Part shown: positions 23,830 through 35,952 of the stretch, one piece after another
Position numbering within the stretch: the stretch's first letter is position 1
Layout: each line of letters opens with the position of its first letter
Assembly (NCBI GenBank): GCA_038503035.1
Contig: JAVSML010000042.1
Location: 434,001-498,000, forward strand
Origin: Crocodylus rhombifer
Taxonomy: Eukaryota; Chordata; Crocodylia; Crocodylidae
Reading direction: 5' to 3'
Length of the DNA: 64,000 bases
The notes under the pieces: model-generated
Seen by the model: the letters and a program-made list of their open reading frames with translations, nothing else
Told to the model about the DNA's origin: nothing
Databases searched by the model: none
Made by a program: the position numbers and the translations under genes

Positions 23830-25256
23830 CTGAACGGGGGTTTCTAGCTCAGCTAGAGAAAGGGTTACAAACCAGGGAAAATGATGGAGCTTGACATAAC
23901 AGGGAAATGACAAGAGGGCAGCTAAGAACAACATGACGAAGATAATGATGGTGGTGGCGCACTGGATGTGGTGCCTATAAGGAGATACAGATGGGGACAA
24001 AAGGAAGTTGGGAAGTAAATTTAAGGCACGCAGAGAATCAACTGCAGAGAACAGACCTTGTAGAGATGAAGTTGCACAGCTCAAGAAATCAGTGTATCAA
24101 GAAAACTTGAAGATTACAAGTAGTTTTTTGTGACTTTTGAACTTTAAAGGAATGCTACATTCCCAAATATGTACAAGTCACTGAGGTTTGTAATTTGGGA
24201 TTTAGGAAGTACATAAAGGAAGGAGTCACATTAGTCAAGAAGAAGATAGGAAAAAGAATTTCAGTGAAATAGTTGTGAGGACACTGTTGGACATAAATAG
24301 TACCATTTACACATGGACACAATCAGGAAGTTTCCTTAAAACTCAGATACGACCGTTTCAGTATTTACAGTATTGGCTAAACTTCCTTTGCATGGTTTAG
24401 GCAATAGCTCGGCTTCAGAGTTGGTGGCTATGTGAAGAAATTGACTTTTTATTGTTATTGAGACATACCCGCAGTCCTGAAATAGGTAGGAAAGCACAAC
24501 CTTAGTCAAAGTCCTGGGTTAGTGAATATAACATACGATATCATAATGGCAAAGGCAGGGACATTTTGATAAAGCATTCTCTCCTTATGAATTCATAGGA
24601 TATTTTTTGGGATATCCTGAAATTAAGAAAGCTATGCACAGGCAGAAGGTAATGAAGTAGTAGCAGAAAGTGAGGAGAAGGCAGAGAATGAAGAGGAGAG
24701 AAACAGAAGTCAAATAAGAACAGCAGTATTATTAAAACTGAATGTAGAGATTGGCGACAGCTGGAGGCTGGCTGGAGTGAAAAGTACCCTGAAGCAGGAG
24801 TGTAGAGATGGCAAGAGGGACAGTTCCTCAGTGGCTACCAAACTACTCCAGGTCCCCACACAACACCACCTCGGCAAAGTTGCTCCCCCAACCCAGGCCA
24901 CACCCCATGGCAGTGCACTGCCTCACAGAGCCCCATGTTTGTTGGGAGGTTGCTTCAAATGTTGTCCCACCCCTAGAAAAACCTATCCGTCCATGTCCCT
25001 GCCATGAGGTGGCAGAGAGAAACCTCTTTCTTAGATACCTGCCTTTGTTCATCCTGCTCATAGGCTCATGGTTAAACTCACTGCCAGATCTGGGATTAGG
25101 AAGGAATTTCTCACCAGGGAACATGGGAATTTTGCACCTCCCTCAGTAGCACAGATACAGATCACCTGCCGTGATAATCTGAGTCCATGTCATCTAATCA
25201 ACCCCCTGACCCTGGAAAGGCCTTGGGCACTGGTGGTATCTCAGTCTCTCTTGTCC
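23830..25256. other. Sequence without a recognised gene
   Basis: Intron-like. A segment at about 25060-25240 (GATCTGGGATTAGGAAGGAA onward) resembles a pattern that recurs in reptile genomes and may be an old repeat, but I could not assign it. Confidence 0.4.
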
Positions 25257-25635
25257 TCTGTCGGCACATCTACACATGCAGTTAGCATGATGCAATAAAC
25301 TCTGAGGCAGTATGAATTTATCACTCCCAAGCATGCCGTGTACACGTTTGCCTGGGACTGCAGCATGTTGAGCTGGGTTGGAGCAGCCCCAGATAGCAAA
25401 GGGTCCAGGGGGGGAGGACAGGCTGCCAAGCCTAGGTCAGCTCCAACTCAGTGTCTACACATGCATAGGTACACAAAATAATGCTGCCATATGCTTGTGT
25501 TTACAAGCCCTAACCTATGGCGCCATTTATTAGTTTACTGCAGTCTAATAGGGCCACATGTGTAGACACTGAGACTTTACTGCAGGGCTACTTGGGGCAA
25601 CTCCACAGTAAATGTCTTGTGTAGCTGTGTCCTGT
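25257..25635. mobile_element. hAT-like element, outer part of a nested pair
   Basis: The left end GGCACATCTACACATGCA (25262) and the inverted right end GGACACAGCTACACAAG (right end near 25633) share a GGMACA..CTACACA core. Another small element with perfect ends lies inside (25449-25571), so this seems to be one element inserted in another, or an internally duplicated one. Non-coding. Confidence 0.5.
25449..25571. mobile_element. Short element with perfect 15-base inverted ends
   Basis: CAGTGTCTACACATG at 25449-25463 and its exact reverse complement at 25557-25571 bound a 123-base segment. The termini resemble those of the other CTACACA-type elements in the window. No matching 8-base flanks. 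Confidence 0.65.
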
Positions 25636-25670
25636 CTGTGGCACCATAATAGGGGTTTAGCAGAAGGCTG

Positions 25671-26456
25671 CCATCAACAAAGGAATCCAATGTTGCCTCA
25701 GATGTGCATGTGCAGCCTTCAGATGCCTGAGGAAATGGGTGTTCGAAGACTGCAACAGACTCAAAACCAAGCTCATGGTTTATCAAGCATTATGATCCCC
25801 ACCTTACTGTATATGGAGCTGAGACCTGGAAAACATACAGGAGACACCTCAAGTTGCTGGAGAAGTACTGTCAACACTGCCTGTGGAGGATCCTTCAAAT
25901 CCAGTTGGAAGACAGATGCACCAATGTTAGCATCCCCTTGCAAGCAAACACCATGGCCATTAAGGTGATGATCCTCTGACATCAACTTCGCTGGACTAGC
26001 CACATCATCCAGATGTCTGACTCCAGACTCTTGAAGCAAGTTTTATTCTCCCAGCTCAGTCAAGGTGTATGCTCAGGAAGAGGGCAGAGAAAGCACCTCA
26101 AGGATGTCCTCAAGGCCAACTTGAAAAAATACAACATCAACTTGTGGGGGACTGCGCCAAGTGGAGGAAACATCTGCTGCAAGGATCTCAGTACTCTGAC
26201 ACCTTACAACGGTGACAGGAGATGGAAAAGCAGGAGCAGCATGTCAGGTACCAAACCAAGAATCCAGAGCCAGCCACCCCACACAGAAACACGTGCCCGA
26301 GTTGCAACAGACCCTATCGACCCAAGATTGGCCTTGTCGCCCATCTTTGGGCCCACAGTCATCCTTGACTGTGAGGGATTACTGATGATCTTGAGGACCC
26401 AAGTGTTCTGCTTTAACAACAGTCAATTCAATTCAGAAGCAGCTGAGGAAACATAA
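25671..26456 (+). mobile_element. Non-LTR retrotransposon relic with C-terminal C2H2 finger
   Basis: The plus strand encodes the end of a LINE protein in broken frames: INKGIQCCLRCACAAFRCLR and KWVFEDCNRLKTKLMVYQA, an LLYGAETW-like block (about 25805-25832, frameshifted), then LRWTSHIIQMSDSRLLKQV, LFSQLSQGVCSGRGQRKHLK and DVLKANLKKYNINLWG. In another frame a classical zinc finger, C-X2-C-X12-H-X3-H, is intact at 26294-26356 (CPSC at the start, HLWAH at the end). This order of thumb region, KANLKK block and terminal C2H2 finger is known from a group of vertebrate non-LTR elements distinct from CR1. The polymerase active site is missing, so it is a 5'-truncated dead copy. Confidence 0.75.
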
Positions 26457-29400
26457 TTGCCTATATTATACAGGGAATCAGACTCAATGATCTAGTGTTT
26501 TTATGGGGTTTTCCTGGCTTTAAATTGTGTTAAACTTTGTGAAAGGAAGTGACAAAGGAGCATGAGCAAGATAAATAAAGTGGCGTCAAATATCATACAG
26601 AAGATAGTCTTTAAAATCAGTTGAAATCTCATAAGCCTGCAGTGTTACACACCAGTCCGACAGAGCATGTAAGCGCACAACTAGTCCCATTGAAATGAAG
26701 ACTAAGTTTATCCACACTGAAGTCACATATGTGCTTAATTGCTTCAGTGTAGGGAGAACATAGGGGGCATTTTTCCAAATAACCAATCTTTTAATTGTTG
26801 GATTAAACAACATTAAATTTGTGATACAATAACAACAACAACATTACAGTTCAGTATAATCCTGCTTTCATACTCCTGGCTTGAAAATACAAAGTTTAGC
26901 TTCACCTGGATAATTTATTTTCCACAGATGATTTCACCTCAGCATTCAAGTAACACCAAAACCCATCAGGTGGTATGTACGTTGGTTTAAACTACAGTAT
27001 TACAGTAAGTTCCCATCTTGTATTATCTGATTACAACAGCAAAGGCTAACTTTCTGGTTTCAATGTGGCGTGACAACTCTTAAAGTCTGAGAGTAACCAC
27101 TGTTCTCTTCTGGTTTCATGATTACATGTCTGATTATGAGATGCCATTTTTGAGACCACAAACTTTAGTTTCTTGGTTCATTTTCAAACCCCATCTGTAT
27201 TTCTCCAGTCTTGCTTTCCTTGAAATTCCCTGTGTAGTCTCCAGTAAACAGCAATATTTAGATAATGGCAATGTCTTTCCAAGTATTAAATGGTTTAAGA
27301 CCAATCCTGCACCTACTGATGTTAAGAACAGGAGTGTCCTCTATCAGCACAAACATTTCATGAAAACAAAGACAAAGAAACAATCCAAAAACTCTGCTTT
27401 GTCATTTTTCTACAATAACTTGCAGCTCATAATGGTGGCTACAAACAATATATATTTCTGAAATCAAACTATGCTCCTCCTGAACCCCTGTTGTTCCTCA
27501 CCTGCTTTTTTGCTTTTCAAAACTGATAGATTTTCAGGGTTTCATATTTGGCATAGCTGACTTGATTGTTCCTACCATTGTTTCTTGTCCCTAAGACCAA
27601 AGCAATTTTATCCAGCATAAATGTTTACAAGATAAGAGACCATGCTCTCAAAAATGTCCGTGACTTTCATTTTTGCTTTGGAGTGATCTCAGAAATGCAA
27701 AGCTCATATTTTAAAACTCTTTAGAGTAAACCTAACAGCAAACAACAGAAGTTTAACATACAAGTAATTAGCAAAGGGTTTACTTGTGGAAAGCAAGCAG
27801 CTGGTAAGACTAAACAGCTGTGTCCAGTATGTGAGGTTTGCTTCTTCATTTGAAGCAACTGGCCACTGTTGAAGGCAGGGCATTGGCCTACATGGCCAGT
27901 ATATTCAGTATAAAATTAGTGCAGGTGAGATCAGGACCAGAAATTGTCAACTGAATTTGCCTATCTATTGTTATCATCTGCAACTCATTCCATTCTTCTT
28001 TTCAAAGTGAAAATAACTTGGGGCACATCTTAGATAGGCAACCAAAATCTGGAATTATCATTTCACCTGTAATTACTAATATCAGTCTGACCATCTCATC
28101 TAAAAAAAACTCTACCCTTCAGGATCAAAACTCTACCCTGAAATATAATGAAGAATCTGAAAGAAAAAAGCAAGAAAGGTACTGAAGTCTGGTACGAAAC
28201 TCAACACTCTCCATGCCCTTCTTAATAACAATTTATATTTTCTCCTTATACAAGAGTGAAACAGAATAGAAGGAATGTAAGACTAAATGTTAAGACATTA
28301 GGCCCTAAGGTTACTAACTAACAAATAGTGTTAAAATATTAAACAATTAGCAAGGTCATATAGTAATATCATTTTTGGGAATCACAACCATTTCACTCCG
28401 AGTCAAATCCCGAGAGATATTCAGACTCTCCAATACCAATTTGGGAGAACTGAGGTAGCGTGGTATGCGGCAAGTGTGCTCCTACATACAGACGTTCACT
28501 ATGGCATTCTAGAAAGAGCTACTCCACATAAGGTATTTTTGGTACAGGTATTAGACACTATTTCAAAGGAAAAATTACTTTTATTGATTATCTTAACAGA
28601 GACAAACCAACACAGTCAATACTCCATAACAGCTATGCCAGTTAATTTCCCACTGTAGACAAAGACTCTGAAATTCCAACTACCGTTGCCTTCTACTGAA
28701 ATCATCTTATTCATTTCAGCTGGCATTTGATCAAGCCCAACAGGCACAGCCCTACTCCCAATGAAGTCAATAAAGTTTTAGTATTGATTGGATTCCAATT
28801 ATATTTTTTAAATGTCTGAATAATGCTGCTGTTTGATATTGCAGAACAAAAGCGAAGTGAAATCCCTGCTCATCTGAGGCCAGGAAAATAGTAGCATCTG
28901 GCCAATTGTTCAAGCATGTTAATAAAGCGTTATCTGTAGGAAAAGGGGATAGGGATTCAGAATGCTTAAAGCCTTTGATCTGTATTAATGACTGTGGCTC
29001 TGAGAGGGCTGAAGCAGGAAAATCTGCTCTTCCTTTGCATGCGACCTCCCTCCCCTAACCAGGTATAATTTGACCCTGGGAAATATAAGTGTGAACTGGA
29101 GCACCAGATCATCCTCACGTATTAGGGAAGTATGGAAGTATTCACACCCATTTCTAGCAAAATAGGGAACATCTATGGTTATTCCTGTCTGGTATTCACA
29201 CTCACATAGAATGTGGCATGGTTTAAAACATCCTGAACTATCCCGAAGCATTTCTCTTACGACTACTGTTCCAGATACAGCAGAGATCAAGGTGGGATTG
29301 GTGACCTCAAATTAGAGACCTGGTAGTGAAACCAACAGACTGGATTTTGCAAACTTTTTTTCAATTTCCCAACCCTTATGGGACTATTCACATGAGAAAT

Positions 29401-30430
29401 GGTTTGCAAATTCAGGATCAAGCTGATTTAAATAGGAAAAAATCTGCTTATGTTTTTAATACTCTAATGAATATTGATTTATAATTGAAACCTCATCCCT
29501 TGTGGGACTTTTTACAATAATGTTTACACAGATTTAAACTATAATGTATGTTTTATTCCCCTGAAGATGACTGTATTGGCATGTATTCCTGATTTTTTTT
29601 AAAGGAAAAAAACCCCAAAATAACCTCAGTGTGCAAATGGACCGTATCTGCAAATATGGGTTGCTACATACATAATATTAAACAAAGTCATGAAAAACGT
29701 CATTCCTTAATGTACAATGGGCTCATGCAGCACATAGAATTTATAGAAAACATACATTGGATCTCGTTATATAACATACAGAGGCAGGAGGTCAGCCAAA
29801 TTCTTCATAATTGGAGGAAATGTGTATCCAGAAAGGGAGAGTGCTCTTAAATCATACCTCTCCCAGTTCTCCTACCTCTATTACAGCCAACACCGGAACT
29901 AAACAAGCAACCAGATGAATGATCTGGATGAGGCTAACCACAGACCTAAAAGTCATTCTTGCAAAAATATGGTCTTGTACATCTGGATTTTACAATTGCC
30001 AAATGCATACAAAGGGTGGACAGAGGTGTTAACTATCATGGTAGAAAACAGGGAAAAAATATAGAGCAGAATAAGCTTGATATATCAAATAACAGGAAGA
30101 GAAAATGTCACAGTAATATTTTTGTTGCACAGATGTCCTTATTTTACTTTAAAGCTACGTATAGCATTTTTGACTCGTCCAGAAAAATGCCTGTTGGTGT
30201 GCCCATATCAAGAACTGTTGCACCAGCGTAGGTACACCAATGTAAAATAACCCACCTCAAAAATACAAATTTACCATCCATTCTTACAATCCACACAAAA
30301 TGCCTTCTCCCACAAGAGTAAAGGAGGGAGATTACAATAGTCTGAGCCAAAGAGAAAGGGTTTTTTATAAAGCCTGACAAACTTGGGGCACCATCCTGTA
30401 GGATGGTATAAAATCTCACTTTGTAACAAT
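26457..30430. other. Long stretch without recognisable genes
   Basis: AT-rich, intron-like DNA. Open frames at 27126-27461 (plus), 28985-29290 (minus) and 29959-30231 (plus) reach 90-111 codons but have no matching splice pair and no family resemblance. No named repeat. Confidence 0.5.
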
Positions 30431-30435
30431 CACAA

Positions 30436-30560
30436 TAGTTTCACAGTTTCATAGTGCTTAGGGTTGGAAGGGACCTAAGCAGATCACCAGGTCCAACCCC
30501 CCGCCCCAGGCAGGAATGGGTACCGTGGTCATATCACCCCAGCCAAATATCTGTCCAGAC
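30436..30560 (-). mobile_element. CR1 3'-end fragment
   Basis: Starts with TTTCATAGTGCTTAGGGTTG, then GGAAGGGACCTAAGCAGATC and a GTCCAACCCCCC block. This is the CR1 tail in reverse orientation. It faces another CR1 tail about 100 bases away on the other strand. Confidence 0.9.
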
Positions 30561-30659
30561 AATGTAATAAGCTGCTTAGGGAAGCTATGGAATCTCTTTT
30601 GTTGGAGTTTTTCAAGAAAAAGAGGGAAAAGCATTTGTCAGAGATGGTTTAGGTGCTGG

Positions 30660-30880
30660 AGTGTTGGAAACACTTTGTCACAGTTCATGTGACCAGACTG
30701 GAATAGACTCCCAGCAGGGGGTGGTGCAGGCACCTACCCTGGAGATCTTCAAAAGCAGACGGGACGCACACCTTGCTGGGTTATTTGACCCCAGCAGTCT
30801 TTCCTGCCCAGAGCAGGAGGACCAGACCCAGTGATCTCATGAGCTCCCTTCTAGCCCTAAACATCTGTGAATCTGTGGAT
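30660..30880 (+). mobile_element. CR1 3'-end fragment
   Basis: Forward CR1 3' region: CCTACCCTGGAGATCTTCAA, GACCCCAGCAGTCTTTCCTG, CCAGTGATCTCATGAGCTCC, ending in CATCTGTGAATCTGTGGA, which is a decayed version of the family's terminal short repeat. Together with 30436-30560 it forms two tails pointing away from each other. Confidence 0.9.
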
Positions 30881-31089
30881 TAGTTGACCTCGAACATTGT
30901 GATTTGATGGAAAATAATATTTTGTTCTTACTCCACTGGGTTAAAACTCAGGAGATCTAAGCTCAATTTCTGGCTTGACCACAGATTTCTTATACCATCT
31001 TCGTTGCTTAATATATTTGTTAGTCACTCCCCATCTGTAAAACAGGCTTGATGATACTCCCCTCCTCCTGCTCTTTGGGTCAAGGGGTC

Positions 31090-31600
31090 TGTGATGTGGT
31101 GATAAAAAAGGCACAGAGAGAAATGACAGTTTTTGCCTGATCTGACCCCTGAAAGTGCTCTACAGCCATGACCAAACAGAAGAGCATGGCTGCAGAGTGT
31201 TTTAAAAGAGCCCAATCCAGCAAAAATCTGAACCTTCATTGTATGAGGGAGCAGAGAGAGTTTGGTTTGGGGTGTTTTCAGCCCCTGCCGAAGAATGGGG
31301 TGGGTGGATTGGAGCCCCCCTGAAATCAGGGTGGTGGAGCACAAATCCACCTACCCCAGCTCCAGCGCTGGCTGGGGAACCCCTAGAATGAGTTCCCTCT
31401 GCTCCCTTTTCCCCTCCCATTGTGAAAACAGCACAAGCTGGCAGGGAGGAGAGGCCATTGCTAGGGGAAACTGGCTGCAGATTCCCCTCTCCCCTGCAAC
31501 CAAGGATGAACTTGTTTGGTCCAGGGGATTGGTGCAACTCAGAACGCTTCCTGCCAAGTGTTCTGAGTTACAGCGGGGAGCTGCACTGCTGTCTGCACCC
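31090..31600. mobile_element. DNA element family B, copy 2
   Basis: The inverted right end (GGGTGCAGACAGCAGTGCAG, ending at 31600) matches that of the element ending at 18772. A perfect 10-base hairpin (AACTCAGAAC at 31536-31545 and GTTCTGAGTT at 31560-31569) sits where the first copy has its hairpin. Left-side words (GTGCTCTACAGCCATGACC, GAGCATGGCTGCAGAG) match the fragment at 55815. The left terminus is not clear. Long open frames on both strands reflect GC content. Confidence 0.55.
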
Positions 31601-32330
31601 TATCATCAGTGTCAGCCCATTACTGAACTTGTGTTTTATAAGTGAAAAAAGTTTGCAGGGAAAGATGGCAGTCTGACAAATGGGGAGATCAAAGTCCTTT
31701 ATCTACACATCAAAGGAAGGCCCAGACAGGGCAGCAGCAGTGTAAGCTTCCTCAGAAAGACCAAAGATGTGAGAATAATTCCAATTTCGGGCTCATTCTG
31801 TCATCAGCCTCTCAACTGAAACAGACAAAAAAGGGCATAATCAAATGCTCCCAATTTTGATAATGTTTTCCATTAAGGTGCATCAAACTCCATTGACTGC
31901 ACTGAGAAAGACTAGCATCCTCCAGTTGGAGGACTGGAATGCACTGTTCTCCATAAGTAGCTGCATGAGTAAAAGGACACCGTAATATACATTTTTTCTT
32001 CTCTTTTTCTTCTCTCTCTCTTAGGATAAGATTCTTCTTCTCTTCTACGCTCAGTCATGATTTTCTATAATTCCAGTTAATTTATGAGCATTTTCTCTAT
32101 CTCCATGCAGACTAAAAAACACTTGATAAAAAAACTGCTACTGACATTTCTATATGCAGACTTGTCCCAACAGCATATTACAATAGTATATACTGTTTGT
32201 ATAGGCACCAATCTGCTAGCCTTTTATAAATCTGATTTAATTCCAATGGTAGGCATGTAATGATTCATATTTACGCTGGTTTAATATGGATCAATATCTA
32301 CCTCATTTCCTTATATGTAAGAAAGCATTT

Positions 32331-32396
32331 ATAATGAGTGAGAGTTTTTACAGAGAGAGAGAGAAAGAGATCTGTAAAATCTCTCTCACTCATAAT
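32331..32396. repeat. Imperfect hairpin enclosing a GA tract
   Basis: ATGAGTGAGAG-TTTTTACAG on the left pairs with CTGTAAAATCTCTCTCACTCAT on the right, with a GA-rich loop of about 18 bases. It lies 40 bases before an exon candidate. Confidence 0.6.
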
Positions 32397-32435
32397 ATTT
32401 TCATATATATTATTAGTTTTCTAAGAGTTTTTCAG

Positions 32436-32514
32436 AGTAAGGTTTTAGAAGTAACCCGTATTAAAGACTTACAGTCAGATCTTGTCATTGTTACTTACAG
32501 CCACTTCTTCCTTG
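32436..32514 (+). CDS. Candidate internal exon, unidentified gene
   Basis: A good acceptor (CTAAGAGTTTTTCAG) and donor (CTTG followed by GTAAGG) bound 79 bases in which only one of three frames is open. It reads SKVLEVTRIKDLQSDLVIV then TYSHFFL. The first part has the spacing of a short coiled coil. The exon would start in phase 0 and leave one base over. Short exons like this also occur by chance in a 64-kb window, so support is weak without conservation data. Confidence 0.22.
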
Positions 32515-34980
32515 GTAAGGTAGAAGTAAGTTAAGTGAAGCAGAATCTCATCATTAGTGAGAACAGAAGATTAAACCTGTTATGAGTTATTGTTGGTTAT
32601 TTCACGTTGGTTATTTTCTTGCCCTTAAATAAGTTAGGAGAGTATTTCATCTTTTAAAAAGAACTTGCTAAACTGACAGAAATGCATCACCTACATATAT
32701 TTTGCATATTCCACATTACACATTGTGATCGTGACGATCAGCTGTAGTACTACACCTAAAGCTGGGATAGAGTTTCAGATTAATAAATGCTCCAATATTT
32801 TTTCAAAGCAAACATTTAATTTTCTAGAGCAGTACTTGACCCATGTTGTGATAGAGTTGTATATATAGATGCATACGGTGCCTAATGTCTTCTGACTGAA
32901 CCACAGTGCATATAGTTCAAGAGATCCAGACTATAACCATCTGCCTAATACAGACGGGATCAGGTAAAAGCAACTCCCAACAGTTGTTGAACCCTAAATA
33001 ATTACTGAAGTAATAAGAGCATCTGATACACAAAAGGGGTTCATTTTTATAAAAATGTAAAACAAATAGTGAACCATGCTAAGATTATACATTTCATTTC
33101 TCTGCATACAAATGAGGAAATAATTCACTCTGGGCTGTTCATGTATTTTGCTTTTAACAAACATCCATATGTCAGATAGACCACTATACTCTTCCCTGCT
33201 GGAGTTTTCTTCTTTCAACTTAGTAGGGAACATTTGTGATCTTTATTCTACCAAATAAATCTGAGGAATATATTTTGCTCAAGGCTCCTGTTTTTTTTAA
33301 TTTCAGAGAAACAAATCAATTCATGGTTCAGGCGGTCTTGTTATTAAGACAACCACACATCTGTGCAAAAAACCCTGATCTATTACATACATTTGCTAAA
33401 ATATTTATAAATTAAAACACTGGCTAATTTATTTAAGTTTGTTACTGTGATTATATGAAACTACTGATCCTTTTGTTAACTTCCAAGTTTTACTCCAGGT
33501 TATTTATTATATGCCTATAGCAATCTGTTAATATGAAAAATATTCTGTACGTAAAAAGCTCCAAATCACTTTGGAAATGACGTAGATAACCAGATCCCAA
33601 AATTTAAGTTCTTACTTATGAAATATTGCTGGTAATGTGAATGGGAGTTATATCTGAATTAAGGGTGCTGGAAGGCCCATATTCTGATAGGAATTTTGCT
33701 TTGCACATGTTCTGTCCTGATCATGCACCTTGCCTCGTACTTCTCATGAACCAGAGCTTTTTACAAGCTGTGCTTTGTATAATAAGTTAAATTAGTATCG
33801 GTAATGTAGGTATTACTCCATGACAGTGTAATTTAGCATGAATATTTCTTGTTGATTTAAATAAACACACAATTTCTGAACTTACAAAATGACTGACCAG
33901 TAGACACTTTTTATATCTATACATGACATTTTTTCTTTGTATAGCACAAGCAATATCAGAAGAACGGATTAGATTTTGGGATTGGTGCCAGCTTAAAAAA
34001 GGTGTCACTGTACTGTTTAAAATTATTTCAACAGCACTTTGATACAACTAATATTCACTGTAAACAAATACAGAGCTATTTTTTATGACCATTTTTAGGC
34101 GATAAGTATTCTAGTGTCTTCACCTTCACTGTGCTATCCTTTATGTTAGAGGGTTAACACTGCAATAAAATTCTGCAGTTTGGTGTCTTTGTTATCTTTG
34201 GTCCACTATACAGCTAATGCAATCACTATTTTTATTTTTAAATTATCCTGTTACATGACCATTTTTATAGGCATTCTCCTTTTAACATATCTTTCTGTAG
34301 GGACATAGATTGTTCTTAGTGTTCTACAATACATACAATTTAGCATATGACAAAATATCTACTTTTTCTATACACAAGGATCCACAATGCCAACCTAACC
34401 AGCTTGAAATCATGAAAAAGGCTCTTTAAAAAAGTATGGTGTGACACAAGACATTGTACCAGAGATGCAAAGGAAGCGAGCGAGCCTTTTAAATTCACAG
34501 ATAAAGCAGTGGTAGTGCTTTTTGTAACCAAGTTACAACATATGCCCTGTTCATTGAACCATCCAAATTTACATTGATCTAAAGACATGTACATTTGTTC
34601 AAATATCAGACATGTTCTTAATAGCCTTTCCCTCTGGAGCCTAAATGTTGGGTCTTAGAGGAAATGTATTCACAACTGCCAGTAAAGCATATGATGTATC
34701 TAAGAACTGAAGTGGCGTTGTCAGCTGCACTGGAAAAACTACTATCCGTGTTCTAATGTTTCAATCATGCCGATTCTCCTTGTTCATTGCTGTTGTAAGA
34801 ACCAAATTCACAGAAAGTATAAATAGAAGACATGTTCCATCGCTTGTAATTAGCAGCTACGTGAAAAACAGAGATGGGTATTACAAGCCAAGGTCTTGCC
34901 TCACTCACAACTGTACTTCAGCATTTTAAGACGCATGTCAGTGCTTGTGCCTCTTTTGTTTTATAAATGTACTGTTTTAG

Positions 34981-35184
34981 GATCAAACAAACATGGCAAC
35001 TAAGTTGACAAACATGAGTGATCAAGATTTAAGTGACACTCCAAAACTTGTGTTTTTCCCCTCGCTTTATCAAATAACAAAAATTGGAAGTGTCAGAAGA
35101 TACAAGGCTGAGGCACAAAAGACAGAGAGAGAGAGAGAGAGAAGGAAAGCCTCAGATCTCTTCATAGGGATCTCTGTCAGATGA
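34981..35184 (+). CDS. Candidate exon, unidentified gene
   Basis: A pyrimidine-rich acceptor ending ACTGTTTTAG at 34980 is followed by an open frame DQTNMATKLTNMSDQDLSD, TPKLVFFPSLYQITKIGSV, RRYKAEAQKTERERERRK. It stays open to a stop at 35182-35184 through a (GA)n microsatellite. No good donor is visible; a weak GTGTCA at 35090 is the best. The amino-acid mix looks protein-like before the GA repeat. It could be an exon with its 3' side altered by the repeat, or chance. Confidence 0.28.
   Translation, partial: DQTNMATKLTNMSDQDLSDTPKLVFFPSLYQITKIGSVRRYKAEAQKTERERERRKASDLFIGISVR
35120..35146. repeat. (GA)n microsatellite
   Basis: About ten GA units with slight decay at both ends. It encodes an artificial ERERER run in the overlapping plus-strand frame. 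Confidence 0.9.
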
Positions 35185-35281
35185 CCAAAGGCAATACTCC
35201 TGGATTCTAAAGTAAATCCCATTCAGGCTTATTGGTGTAGGCTACTCAGGAATGGTCAAAATAGGGATTACATGGCTGAGC

Positions 35282-35373
35282 TCCCCAAGATGGTCCTGCC
35301 TTGAACAGAGGACTGGACTAGATGACCTTACAAGGTCCCTTCTAGCCCTACTTTCCTATGATCCTATGATCCT
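35282..35373 (+). mobile_element. CR1 3'-end fragment
   Basis: GGACTGGACTAGATGACCTT, ACAAGGTCCCTTCTAGCCCT and a terminal pair of TCCTATGA repeats are the forward CR1 end. The preserved terminal repeat marks the true 3' end of this copy. Confidence 0.92.
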
Positions 35374-35428
35374 GCCTGTGGGTTCTTCAGCCAAGATAGT
35401 GAAAGAGCCACTAGGAAATGAAAAAGCA

Positions 35429-35514
35429 TTACAGAATACAACTTTATTTCATTGGTAGCATTTCATTTTCATTGGTAGCATTACAAAGTACAACTTTATT
35501 TCATTGGTAGCATT
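35429..35514. repeat. Local tandem duplication, period 52
   Basis: The 34 bases at 35429-35462 recur at 35481-35514 with two differences, and a partial third copy (TCATTGGTAGCATT-like) lies between them. Probably replication slippage. Confidence 0.85.
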
Positions 35515-35932
35515 AGATATTTTTTTCAAAGCCTTCACTTCTGTAACACCATATAGGACATTAAGGTTTCCATTTGTCATGCATCTTATTCCCCAAAGTT
35601 TAGTGCTTTCTAGTCAAGCAGTTTAAAATTAATCACAGTTGTTATTTTAATCTGGGTTCACCATTAAGAATTCTTGCGGAGCAATTTTCCTTGCAGACCA
35701 ATTAAAATCTCCCAGTGGAAGTTTATGATTACGACAAAAGCAAACTTTTGCAAACTGTTTAATGCTTGGCACTGCCTTCATTTACAAGCATTAAACCCAT
35801 GAGTATAGAGACATGTTAATGATTTAGATGAAAGCATAGCAAAATTATCTGAGAAAGTCTGTTTTTTAAATCTGTCTTTGGAAAAAATGCTGTTAGGTCT
35901 TTATACATGTGCTTGTGTTGTTGTATGCTTGT

Positions 35933-35952
35933 TCTCTCTCTCTCTCTCTCTG
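35933..35952. repeat. (TC)n microsatellite
   Basis: About ten TC units after TTGTTC. Confidence 0.9.

Larger units (their letters stand above)
31601..35254. other. Intron-like region with two exon candidates
   Basis: AT-rich sequence with no named transposon. It contains an imperfect hairpin around 32331-32396 and the exon candidates at 32436 and 34981 listed separately. The rest holds nothing that I can support. Confidence 0.45.

Noticed and set aside
34421..34511. Exon-like plus-strand frame KKYGVTQDIVPEMQRKR with a GTAGTG end
   Set aside because: The phase fits the segment at 40867, but the only acceptor (GAAAAAG) has no pyrimidine tract and the donor is weak. Not strong enough to list as an exon.
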